A stretch of DNA of 6,253 bases from Thermoplasmata archaeon (GTDB taxonomy: Archaea > Thermoplasmatota > E2 > UBA202 > JdFR-43), in the NCBI GenBank assembly GCA_021158865.1, contig JAGGSX010000079.1, positions 1 to 6,253 of the forward strand. Direction: 5' to 3'. Both the position numbers and the translations under genes were made by a program. The notes beneath the pieces are model-generated. The model made no database searches and was not told the DNA's origin. It was given only the letters and a program-made list of their open reading frames with translations. This document shows, one piece after another, positions 1-5,741 of this stretch (positions are counted from its first letter, which is position 1; each line of letters opens with the position of its first letter).

Positions 1-42
1 TATTATTGCTATGCCGCCTAATGGATATGTTTTGTTATTCAT
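1..42 (-). CDS. Possible N-terminus of a leftward gene running off the window
   Basis: An ATG at 42-40 on the minus strand opens a frame that stays open to the left edge and encodes MNNKTYPLGGIAII, 14 codons. The glycine/isoleucine run could begin a membrane segment or a small domain, but nothing identifies a family. The frame is also open upstream of the ATG for 13 codons, back to a stop just before 82, so the true start is uncertain. A GGAGAT at 71-66 resembles a ribosome binding site but lies about 23 bases from the ATG and falls largely inside the arm of a hairpin. It could be chance; only the sequence left of the window can decide. Confidence 0.25.
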   Translation of the reverse strand, partial: MNNKTYPLGGIAII

Positions 43-82
43 AATGAGATATTGACTTTGCCAATATCTCCTTTTAGGCGGC
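13..82. repeat. Two-part inverted repeat (nested hairpin)
   Basis: Two perfect 9-base inverted repeats are nested. The outer arms are GCCGCCTAA (13-21) and TTAGGCGGC (74-82); the inner arms are GAGATATTG (46-54) and CAATATCTC (62-70) around a 7-base loop. The right arms are separated by only 3 bases and the left arms by 24, so a folded transcript would have one long bulge. The outer arm is strikingly G+C-rich for this AT-rich DNA, and its TAGGCGG core occurs again at 146-152. It could be a structured RNA leader, the end of a small mobile element or a terminator. No family is recognised. Confidence 0.6.
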
Positions 83-94
83 TAACTGGCAAAT

Positions 95-142
95 TCAAGT
101 TACTAAACAATTACATACAAGTTTTTCGAGATTCTTCTTTAA
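95..142 (-). pseudogene. Remnant of an NrdG-like C-terminus
   Basis: Read leftward, these bases encode LKKNLEKLVCNCLVT followed by a TGA at 97-95. The intact NrdG-like gene at the right of the window ends LKRKLEKFVCRCLVR. Of the first 14 residues, 10 are identical, including both cysteines. Three of the base differences are synonymous, so the stretch diverged at least partly under coding constraint. Similarity stops abruptly at about 143, and the same frame continues only into unrelated residues and then a stop inside the end of the AbrB-PhoU gene. No start, radical-SAM motif or other part of the gene is present. It is therefore a detached 3' end, not a functional gene. Confidence 0.65.
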
Positions 143-143
143 A
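100..143. repeat. Direct repeat, left copy (44 bases)
   Basis: This stretch aligns without gaps to 5747-5790 in the same orientation, with 36 of 44 bases identical. The first 10 bases are identical, as is a later block of 9. The right copy is the true 3' end of the nrdG-like gene. The two copies bracket the whole AbrB-PhoU/pst/phoU cassette. Flanking sequence on neither side shows clear similarity. Confidence 0.7.
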
Positions 144-166
144 TATAGGCGGTAATTTAACAAGTT

Positions 167-184
167 AAAAATTCCATCAGAAAA
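167..184 (-). terminator. Possible T-tract terminator of the AbrB-PhoU gene
   Basis: On the minus strand, two T tracts (four T's at 184-181, then five T's at 171-167) follow the stop codon at 197-195 within about 30 bases. Archaeal termination often uses such tracts without a hairpin. There is no strong run of six or more T's, so termination here may be weak and transcription may read on to the left. Confidence 0.3.
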
Positions 185-194
185 GCTCACAAAT

Positions 195-1202
195 CTACGT
201 TTTATCCTCGATTAAATAATTTATCACGTATTCGGATAAATCTGCTGCATATTCTCCAGTTCTCTTAATACCCTCTACAATATAACCTATTGAAATAGCA
301 GTTTTACCTTTCTGCTGTAATGCGAAAGCGAGAACTTCTTCACAATATGACACCAGATTTGTTAATGACTCAATGTTCTTATTGGCTATCCTCATATCTT
401 TTTTAATGAACGATTCTATACTTTTGTTGAAAATCTCCAATGCAAAATTGCTGGCAGATGCAAGAGCGTTAATGACTTTTTCATTTATTTTTTCATCAAT
501 GATATTAGATACATTTTTTGCAATTCTAACCGCATGGTCTCCAATACGCTCTATGATTTTGCTTATTAGAAAATAATTGGCAATCTTTCCTACTGTAACA
601 TCCATTTTTTGGGCAAGATTTAGGTTTTTTGATACTATATTTTGTTGATGCATAATCAACCAATGTAATCTGTCCACCTCATTATCTCTTAGTATCACAT
701 CCTCGGCTAATGTTCTATCTCTATTCCTCAAGACATTAATAGCATCTTCATGCATACTTTTTACAATAATATACATCCTTCTAATAGTATTCTCAAACGG
801 CATCTCTATAGGGTCAAGTATGTCCTTTATCGTAATGGAAGTAGCTGATTCTTCTACGACTTCTTGGCCTATTGTTAGATGAGTAAATTTTCTAACAGTT
901 GTTCTCACAAATGGGGGTATTGTTCTACTCGATTTAACTTTAATAATAGTATATCCAGATACATATGCCCCAATTAAACAGCGAAATAAGTATGTTGGCT
1001 CATCTAAGTTGTCTACATCAAATTCCTTTGTTCTTTGTAATTTCTCTTCATTAACATTTGGTGTAATTAGTAAAGTCATATCTGGTTGAATAATTATTCC
1101 AAGAGGGTCATTTTTCTTTATGTTTAATGATTTTGCCCAAGCTTTAGGGAGTGAGATGACATAAGATGATCCACCTGTAACCTGAACCTTTCTGATTTCC
1201 AT
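195..1202 (-). CDS. AbrB-PhoU fusion protein, probable phosphate-responsive regulator
   Basis: The 335-residue product has three parts. Residues 1-48 form an AbrB/SpoVT-like swapped-hairpin DNA-binding domain (MEIRKVQVTGGSSYVISLPK, then a KNDPLGIII turn). Residues about 62-130 form the middle segment typical of archaeal proteins of this kind. Residues about 138-335 hold two PhoU three-helix repeats. The first repeat carries the canonical metal-binding signature ERIGDH (218-223). In the second the equivalent is KRTGEY (313-318), which keeps the acidic residue but lacks the leading glutamate. No signal peptide or membrane segment is seen. The gene is divergent from pstS, with 154 bases shared between them, which suits a regulator of both units. 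By family, archaeal AbrB-PhoU proteins are annotated as phosphate uptake regulators; the DNA target and signal are inferred. The ATG at 1202 begins exactly at the AbrB domain and has a GGCGAT site just upstream. Family assignment is firm, precise role less so. Confidence 0.9.
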   Translation of the reverse strand: MEIRKVQVTGGSSYVISLPKAWAKSLNIKKNDPLGIIIQPDMTLLITPNVNEEKLQRTKEFDVDNLDEPTYLFRCLIGAYVSGYTIIKVKSSRTIPPFVRTTVRKFTHLTIGQEVVEESATSITIKDILDPIEMPFENTIRRMYIIVKSMHEDAINVLRNRDRTLAEDVILRDNEVDRLHWLIMHQQNIVSKNLNLAQKMDVTVGKIANYFLISKIIERIGDHAVRIAKNVSNIIDEKINEKVINALASASNFALEIFNKSIESFIKKDMRIANKNIESLTNLVSYCEEVLAFALQQKGKTAISIGYIVEGIKRTGEYAADLSEYVINYLIEDKT

Positions 1203-1205
1203 GTT

Positions 1206-1211
1206 ATCGCC
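1206..1211 (-). promoter_or_regulatory. Ribosome binding site of the AbrB-PhoU gene
   Basis: On the minus strand GGCGAT lies 3 bases before the ATG at 1202. It differs by one base from the GGTGAT that precedes pstS. The spacing is short, so its strength is uncertain. Confidence 0.4.
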
Positions 1212-1226
1212 CTAAAGATATATCAC

Positions 1227-1240
1227 TTTAAGTTCTTAAA
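1227..1240. promoter_or_regulatory. Perfect palindrome over the leftward TATA element, candidate operator
   Basis: TTTAAGTTCTTAAA consists of two perfect 6-base arms around a 2-base centre. It coincides with the best TATA-like element for the AbrB-PhoU gene, so a protein bound here would block transcription factor loading. This position suits autoregulation. A chance origin cannot be excluded in such AT-rich DNA. Confidence 0.4.
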
Positions 1241-1246
1241 TTTTTC
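1233..1246 (-). promoter_or_regulatory. Candidate BRE/TATA promoter of the AbrB-PhoU gene
   Basis: On the minus strand a purine-rich GAAAAA (1246-1241), like an archaeal BRE, is followed by TTTAAGAA (1240-1233). The usual spacing of about 25 bases would put the transcription start near 1212, giving a leader of about 10 bases. The geometry mirrors the pstS promoter on the other strand. Confidence 0.45.
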
Positions 1247-1264
1247 TATACTTGAATAAATTAG

Positions 1265-1280
1265 TATATTGATATATTGA
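1265..1280. repeat. Tandem 8-base repeat in the divergent promoter region
   Basis: TATATTGA occurs twice without a gap (1265-1272, 1273-1280), close to the midpoint between the two divergent start codons. It is bracketed by AATAAA (1255-1260) and its complement TTTATT (1282-1287). Such an arrangement could be a paired regulator site serving both promoters. It could also be low-complexity AT DNA. Confidence 0.4.
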
Positions 1281-1307
1281 GTTTATTTAGTTAAATATAG
1301 TTTATGT

Positions 1308-1322
1308 CGAAAAAGTATATAT
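1308..1322 (+). promoter_or_regulatory. Candidate BRE/TATA promoter of the pst operon
   Basis: CGAAAAA (1308-1314), resembling a BRE, is followed by GTATATAT (1315-1322), a good archaeal TATA box. A start about 25 bases downstream would fall near 1341-1346, giving a leader of roughly 10-16 bases that just includes the ribosome binding site. This is the only convincing promoter seen for the five + strand genes. Confidence 0.6.
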
Positions 1323-1345
1323 TTTCAAATGCTATTATCGTAAGT

Positions 1346-1351
1346 GGTGAT
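1346..1351 (+). promoter_or_regulatory. Ribosome binding site of pstS
   Basis: GGTGAT, which complements the conserved ATCACC near the 3' end of 16S rRNA, ends 5 bases before the pstS ATG and supports that start. Confidence 0.75.
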
Positions 1352-1356
1352 AGAAA

Positions 1357-2460
1357 ATGGAAAAGAAACAAAATAGTTTGATAAAAACGGCGATTGTTGG
1401 CATTGTAATAGTAATATCTCCTTTGCTTTCAGGATGTATAACCAGCAACGAAAGCGTTACACTCCGCACAACGGGTGCAACATTTCCACAATATCAGATA
1501 CAGAAGTGGATTGACATATACCAGCAAAGCCATCCTGATATAAAGATAGAATATGAAGGTGGGGGCTCAGGACACGGGCAAGAAGCATTTTTACAGGGAT
1601 TGACACAAGTTGGAAGAACTGATCCCCCAGTGAAAGAAGATACATGGAACAAGTTGCTGAATACAGGAGATCAACCATTGCAATTTCCAGAGATCGTTGG
1701 AGCGGTTGTTGTGGCATTCAACCTGCCAGGAATCAATGAATTGAAGTTAAGCAGAGAGATTCTTGTCGATATTTTCATGGGATATATAGAATACTGGGAT
1801 AATGAATCCATAGAACAGTTGAATCCAGAGGCGAATTTGCCTCACGAAAAAATAAAAGTGATACATAGAAGCGATTCAAGTGGAACGACAGCAATTTTCA
1901 CAACATATTTGAGTTTGATAAGCGAGAAGTGGGCAAACAGGGTAGGAGCAGGAAAAACTGTTGATTGGCCTGTAGATAAGATGGGGCGTGGTCTGGCTGG
2001 AAAGGGAAATCCTGGAGTTGTCACGATTCTCAAACAAACAGAGGGGAGCATATGCTATACAGAGCTATCATTCGTTATTGAGGAAAATCTGAAGATTGCA
2101 TCAATAGAGAACAAGAATGGAAAATTTATTAAGCCAGTAACAGAGACAATTCAATCTGCTGTAAGTCAGGTAAGCTCATTTATTCCTGACCCAACCGAGG
2201 GATACAAAGAAGATGTAAAGCAACTGCTTGATGCGCCAGGAGATAATACATATCCGATAGTTGCATTTTCACATCTGCTTGTATGGCAAAATAAGGATGG
2301 AAAGCATTACTCGCCAGAGGAAGCAAAAGCGATAAAAGGCTTTCTCACATGGATTTTGACAGAAGGGCAAAAAAAAGAGAATATAGCCCCGGGTTATGTT
2401 GCTTTGCCATCGGAGGTAGCACAGATTGGACTAAATGCAGTAAACACGATACAGAGTTAA
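1357..2460 (+). CDS. pstS: Phosphate-binding lipoprotein PstS
   Basis: This 367-residue protein is the extracytoplasmic phosphate receptor of the Pst transporter. A lysine-containing start and hydrophobic stretch (10-24) lead to a lipobox LLSGC, with the modifiable cysteine at residue 27, so the mature protein is probably lipid-anchored outside the membrane. The phosphate-ligand motifs of the family are all visible: TF at 42-43 in GATFP, S71 in GGGSG, D89 in GRTDPP, and R171 with S175-G176-T177 in the segment HRSDSSGT. The segment FMGYIEYWD (about residues 140-148) and the remaining spacing also match PstS. Length is ordinary for the family. It is the first gene of the operon, with its own promoter and ribosome binding site, and its stop is one base from the pstC ATG. 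A tungstate or molybdate receptor is unlikely given the intact phosphate site and the phoU neighbours. Confidence 0.95.
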   Translation: MEKKQNSLIKTAIVGIVIVISPLLSGCITSNESVTLRTTGATFPQYQIQKWIDIYQQSHPDIKIEYEGGGSGHGQEAFLQGLTQVGRTDPPVKEDTWNKLLNTGDQPLQFPEIVGAVVVAFNLPGINELKLSREILVDIFMGYIEYWDNESIEQLNPEANLPHEKIKVIHRSDSSGTTAIFTTYLSLISEKWANRVGAGKTVDWPVDKMGRGLAGKGNPGVVTILKQTEGSICYTELSFVIEENLKIASIENKNGKFIKPVTETIQSAVSQVSSFIPDPTEGYKEDVKQLLDAPGDNTYPIVAFSHLLVWQNKDGKHYSPEEAKAIKGFLTWILTEGQKKENIAPGYVALPSEVAQIGLNAVNTIQS

Positions 2461-2461
2461 C

Positions 2462-3454
2462 ATGCCACTCTTCCCATTCTTTTTGCGTTATTTTAGGAGA
2501 AAGAAAAATGAGGATACACTGCATTTCAAAAATATCAAAAGAATAGATACCCTTAAAGTAATAACTTCTCCTGCAATAATTTTCGTACTCTTACTATTCG
2601 TATGGATGCTGACTGTCTATTTTTACAATGCACTGCCTGCCTTTATCAGAGAAGGTTTAGAAGTTTATTTTAGAAATACATGGCAAGCTGCAGAAGAAGC
2701 AAGTAAAGAATATTATGGGTTGGCGGCGCCCATCTGGGGTACAATATATACATCCATAATAGCAATTTTAATTGCCCTACCTATCTCCATAGCAGATTCT
2801 GTTTTCGTTGTTGATTACGCCCCTAAGAAGGTAAAAAACTTTTTCATAATAATTTCAGATATGATGGCGGGATTGCCAACTATAATATATGGAATATGGG
2901 GAGCATTTGTTCTGGTGCCTTTCCTTCAGAAATACGTTATGATGCCCTTATACAAACATCTCTCATTCATTCCAATCTTCTCCTCTCCTCCAATAACAGG
3001 TTATAGCTATTTCTCAGCTGGGATTTTGCTTGGCATAATGGTAACACCTTTTGCATCTGCAATAATAAGAGAAGCTTATCAGATGGTTCCATTTACATAT
3101 CGTGAAGCCACGCTATCGTTAGGATTAACTCGCTATGAAGCAACGAAGATTTTGCTTGGCTATATAAAACCTGCAATCTTTTCTGGTGCAATACTGGCTT
3201 TTGGAAGGGCTGTTGGGGAAACGGTAGCTGTTAGTTTGGTTATAGGAAATACATTCAATCTGAGTATCGGCTTATTTGCGCCAGGCTATACAATTTCTTC
3301 ATTAATTGCAAATCAATTCGGGAACGCCTTCATCTATAAGCATATGCTCCCTGCTCTATATGCGGGAGGGCTTGCTCTCTTCATTATAGGGCTGATTGTA
3401 AATGTAGTTGGTCTTTATTTGCTGAAGAGGTGGCAAAAGAATGTCGAGATATAA
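2462..3454 (+). CDS. pstC: Phosphate ABC transporter permease PstC
   Basis: This is one of the two membrane subunits that form the phosphate channel. The 330-residue product has about six membrane segments (roughly 36-57, 93-115, 127-152, 183-202, 235-260 and 297-322). Between the fourth and fifth is the cytoplasmic EAA loop that docks on PstB: REAYQMVPFTYREA begins at 203 and LSLGLT follows at about 218-223. The PstC-type ending is also present (GN at 263, TISSLIANQFG, then ALYAGGLALFIIG). The ATG at 2462 lies one base after the pstS stop and has no clear ribosome binding site, so translation is probably coupled to pstS. The charged N-terminus (about 28 residues) is poorly constrained. A good AGGAG site at 2495 precedes an ATG in another frame, so the exact start is less certain than the gene. 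Confidence 0.93.
   Translation: MPLFPFFLRYFRRKKNEDTLHFKNIKRIDTLKVITSPAIIFVLLLFVWMLTVYFYNALPAFIREGLEVYFRNTWQAAEEASKEYYGLAAPIWGTIYTSIIAILIALPISIADSVFVVDYAPKKVKNFFIIISDMMAGLPTIIYGIWGAFVLVPFLQKYVMMPLYKHLSFIPIFSSPPITGYSYFSAGILLGIMVTPFASAIIREAYQMVPFTYREATLSLGLTRYEATKILLGYIKPAIFSGAILAFGRAVGETVAVSLVIGNTFNLSIGLFAPGYTISSLIANQFGNAFIYKHMLPALYAGGLALFIIGLIVNVVGLYLLKRWQKNVEI
2495..2546 (+). other. Out-of-frame Shine-Dalgarno and 12-codon ORF inside pstC
   Basis: AGGAG (2495-2499) stands 8 bases before an ATG at 2508, the best-looking initiation site near the start of pstC. It is in the wrong frame for pstC and encodes only MRIHCISKISKE before a stop at 2544-2546. It may be a fortuitous match, or a decoy/coupling element that tunes permease synthesis. 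It does not encode a recognisable product. Confidence 0.25.
3427..3433 (+). promoter_or_regulatory. Ribosome binding site of pstA
   Basis: GAGGTGG lies 7 bases before the pstA ATG, inside the last codons of pstC. It fixes the pstA start and the 14-base overlap. Confidence 0.75.
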
Positions 3455-4274
3455 GACCAGAAAAGGGAAAGAGGTTGTTTTCCTCGTAGCTATGGCTATT
3501 CTAACATTTGTCGGGATTTTACCTTTATTTCACATCATTGTTACGGTTTTCACAGAAGGATTGCCGGTCATTGCGGAAAGGGGTTTTACCTTTTTAACGG
3601 GGACACTTAGTAATGGTGGTATAGGTCCAGCCATTGCAGGCACATTTATTTTAATGTTTTTATCATCATTGATTGGCTTACCAGTAGCATTGTTAGTAGG
3701 CATCTATGCCTATGAATATCCCAATAGCCTAATTGGAAGATGGACAAAAACACTGCTCCAGATAATGCTTGAGTTTCCAACCATACTCGTCGGAGTTTTT
3801 GTTATGAACATAGTTGCAATTCCAATGGGAACATATTCTGGATTTGCCGGCGCCTTTGCTCTGGCGGTAATTCTCATGCCCTATGTTGCCGTTTACACAC
3901 AGGAAGCCATGAGGCAAATTCCATTTACATATCGTGAGGCATCGTTTGGGCTTGGATTATCGAGAATTAAGATAATATCCAGAATATTGGTGCCTCTCTC
4001 AAAGAGAGGTATTCTGACTGGCGTGCTGATAGGCATGGCAAAGGTTGCTGGAGAAACTGCACCCCTGCTTTTCACTGTAGGGGGACTGTATCAGAGTTAT
4101 CCAACATCTATCACAAAACCTATTGGAGCAATTCCATTGCTTATCTATACACTTATTCAAAGTCCAAGCAATGCAGATCATGCAATGGCATGGGGGGCTT
4201 CTCTTGTTTTACTTTTAATTTTCCTCTTGATTTTCATACCTGTAAGAGCCAGTTTGAAGGAGGTTAGACTATGA
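3441..4274 (+). CDS. pstA: Phosphate ABC transporter permease PstA
   Basis: This is the second channel subunit of the Pst transporter and a paralogue of PstC. The 277-residue product starts with a short basic tail (SRYKTRKGK) and has about six membrane segments (roughly 12-36, 65-90, 103-125, 130-152, 190-215 and 247-270). PstA hallmarks are GGIGPAIAGT (59-68), the IYAYEYPN segment ending the second helix, and LEFPTILVGVF. The EAA loop runs from QEAMRQIPFTYREA (154-167) to GLGLSR, followed by the conserved KVAGETAPLLFTVG. The gene overlaps the end of pstC by 14 bases, and its own stop overlaps the pstB start in an ATGA. Translation of the three genes is therefore tightly coupled, as expected for subunits needed in fixed ratio. 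Length and motifs are ordinary for the family. Confidence 0.94.
   Translation: MSRYKTRKGKEVVFLVAMAILTFVGILPLFHIIVTVFTEGLPVIAERGFTFLTGTLSNGGIGPAIAGTFILMFLSSLIGLPVALLVGIYAYEYPNSLIGRWTKTLLQIMLEFPTILVGVFVMNIVAIPMGTYSGFAGAFALAVILMPYVAVYTQEAMRQIPFTYREASFGLGLSRIKIISRILVPLSKRGILTGVLIGMAKVAGETAPLLFTVGGLYQSYPTSITKPIGAIPLLIYTLIQSPSNADHAMAWGASLVLLLIFLLIFIPVRASLKEVRL
4259..4264 (+). promoter_or_regulatory. Ribosome binding site of pstB
   Basis: GGAGGT, the strongest such site in the window, lies 6 bases before the pstB ATG. A strong site suits an ATPase needed in two copies per transporter. Confidence 0.8.
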
Positions 4275-5035
4275 GCAAGTATGCAATAGAAACAAAAAAC
4301 TTGAAGATATACTATGCTGACAACGAGATTATCAAAGGTATAAACTTGAAAATACCAGAAAACACCATATTTGCTCTAATGGGCCCGAGTGGGTGCGGAA
4401 AATCAACATTACTTCGTGCTTTCAACAGGTTGCTTGAATTGAATAAAGATGCAAGAATTGAGGGAGAGGTTTTAATTTTTGGGAAAAACATCTATGCTGA
4501 TGATGTAAATCCAATCAGTATAAGGAGAGAAATTGGAATGGTTTTTCAGTATCCAAATCCTTTTCCCCACCTCGCCATATACGATAACGTAGCTATAGGC
4601 TTGAAACTGAACCATCTTGTAAGAAATAAAGAAGAAATGGATAAGAGGGTGAGATGGGCGCTAGAAAAGTCATCGCTGTGGGATGAGGTAAAAGATAGAT
4701 TGAGAGAGTATCCAGCAAGTTTGAGCGGAGGGCAGAAACAAAGACTAGTCATAGCCAGAGCCTTAGCATTAAAGCCAAAGATATTGCTTATGGACGAGCC
4801 AACAGCAAATATTGATCCACTGGGAACAAAGAATATTGAAAAATTACTGTTTGAATTGAAGAGAGATTATACAATCATTCTTGTAACTCATGAACCTGCA
4901 CAGGCAGCAAGAATAAGCGATTATGTTGGTTTTCTCTATCTTGGAAAATTAATAGAGGTCGGTCTAACTAAGGATATATTTGAAAAACCGAAAAGTGAGT
5001 TAACTGAAAAGTATGTAACGGGGGTGTTAGTGTAG
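4271..5035 (+). CDS. pstB: Phosphate ABC transporter ATP-binding protein PstB
   Basis: This 254-residue cytoplasmic ATPase powers phosphate import and works as a dimer on PstC-PstA. All nucleotide-binding elements are present: Walker A GPSGCGKST (38-46), Q-loop glutamine Q93 in VFQYPNPFP, signature LSGGQKQR (151-158), Walker B ILLMDEP with D175 and catalytic E176, and switch histidine H207. The PstB-specific stretches NPFP, WDEVKDRL, AARISDY and the ending TEKYVTG separate it from other ABC ATPases. It differs from common bacterial PstB in TANIDP (usually TSALDP), THEPAQA (usually THNMQQA) and PHLAIYDN, which is one residue longer than the usual PMSIYDN. These look like lineage features and leave the active site intact. 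It overlaps pstA by 4 bases and is followed 10 bases later by phoU. Confidence 0.96.
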   Translation: MSKYAIETKNLKIYYADNEIIKGINLKIPENTIFALMGPSGCGKSTLLRAFNRLLELNKDARIEGEVLIFGKNIYADDVNPISIRREIGMVFQYPNPFPHLAIYDNVAIGLKLNHLVRNKEEMDKRVRWALEKSSLWDEVKDRLREYPASLSGGQKQRLVIARALALKPKILLMDEPTANIDPLGTKNIEKLLFELKRDYTIILVTHEPAQAARISDYVGFLYLGKLIEVGLTKDIFEKPKSELTEKYVTGVLV

Positions 5036-5041
5036 GGGTGA
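5036..5041 (+). promoter_or_regulatory. Ribosome binding site of phoU
   Basis: GGGTGA directly follows the pstB stop and ends 4 bases before the phoU ATG, supporting that start and coupling to pstB. Confidence 0.65.
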
Positions 5042-5045
5042 AAAG

Positions 5046-5696
5046 ATGAGTGATAGATTGCATGAAGAACTAAAAAAATTGAAGAGAGAGGTAATTAAAA
5101 TGGGAGGTCTTGCAAAAGAAATGCTACATTATTCTATAGAGGCATTAAAAAAGCAGGATGTTGAACTGGCAGAAAGAGTTATCTCTAAAAAGAAGAATCT
5201 TGCAGATATGGACGCAGAAATAGAAGAAAAGGCTCTACAGCTTATGGCATTGTATCATCCGATGGCAAGGGATATGCGTACGGTAGCGTGCATTTTGAAA
5301 ACCATCACTTATTTAAATAGGATAGGAAGGTATGGCAAGGATATAGCAAACATTGCCAAAGAACTCAGCGATAAGCCACACATAGCAAAGCTAGTTGAAA
5401 TTCCATATATGGCGGAGTTAGTGTGCAAAATGATTGATGATGCATTGAAAGCATTCGAGACAGAAAATCTATCCCTGGTTAGAGATTTTGAAGAAAGAGA
5501 TGATATGCTGGATGCACTTAGATGGTCAATATTTAGGGAATGCCTCACCTACATGATAGAAGAGCCAACAACTATTACGAGATGTGCACATTACATGATG
5601 ATCGCTCGCTATTTGGAAAGATGCGGAGACCATACATGCAAGATTGCTGAAAAAGTTTATTACATGGTAACTGGAGAAAGAAAGGAGATAAAATAA
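5046..5696 (+). CDS. phoU: Phosphate transport regulator PhoU
   Basis: PhoU is a cytoplasmic all-helical protein that restrains the Pst transporter and passes phosphate status to regulators. The 216-residue product has the usual two three-helix repeats and the usual length. In repeat 1, HPMARDMRTVACILK (about 74-88) is typical. The metal-binding signature that should read ER-GDxxxD is instead NRIGRYGKD (91-99), lacking the first acidic residue and the central aspartate. Repeat 2 has a near-canonical ERCGDHTCKIAE (191-202). The N-terminus (HEELKKLKREVIKMGGLAKEML) is a standard PhoU first helix, so the ATG is well placed. It is the last gene of the operon. The only terminator-like sequence seen after it is a weak four-T tract near 5718, so the two convergent transcripts may overlap. 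Confidence 0.94.
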   Translation: MSDRLHEELKKLKREVIKMGGLAKEMLHYSIEALKKQDVELAERVISKKKNLADMDAEIEEKALQLMALYHPMARDMRTVACILKTITYLNRIGRYGKDIANIAKELSDKPHIAKLVEIPYMAELVCKMIDDALKAFETENLSLVRDFEERDDMLDALRWSIFRECLTYMIEEPTTITRCAHYMMIARYLERCGDHTCKIAEKVYYMVTGERKEIK

Positions 5697-5741
5697 GGCA
5701 GATATAAACGCAATTACTTTTCATCTTCTAAATCAATTTAT

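Noticed and set aside
373..576. 67-codon + strand frame opposite the AbrB-PhoU gene
   Set aside because: It lies wholly antisense to a gene with clear domain matches, looks hydrophobic only because of the opposite-strand composition, and has no ribosome binding site.
1205..1352. TATC...GATA pairs near both divergent starts (1205-1220 and 1336-1352)
   Set aside because: The arms are only 4 bases, they overlap the ribosome binding sites, and they are expected by chance in AT-rich DNA.
1457..2051. Minus-strand frames of 86 and 69 codons opposite pstS
   Set aside because: They are antisense to a firmly identified gene, have no recognisable motifs and no promoter-like sequence.
2349..2546. 65-codon + strand frame across the pstS-pstC junction
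   Set aside because: Most of it overlaps conserved pstS codons in another frame. Only its last 12 codons have a plausible start site, noted separately as a possible decoy.
1357..5696. Operon as a tungstate, molybdate or phosphonate importer
   Set aside because: PstS keeps every phosphate-contacting residue position recognised, there are two distinct permease genes, and phoU is the last gene, all specific to the Pst phosphate system.
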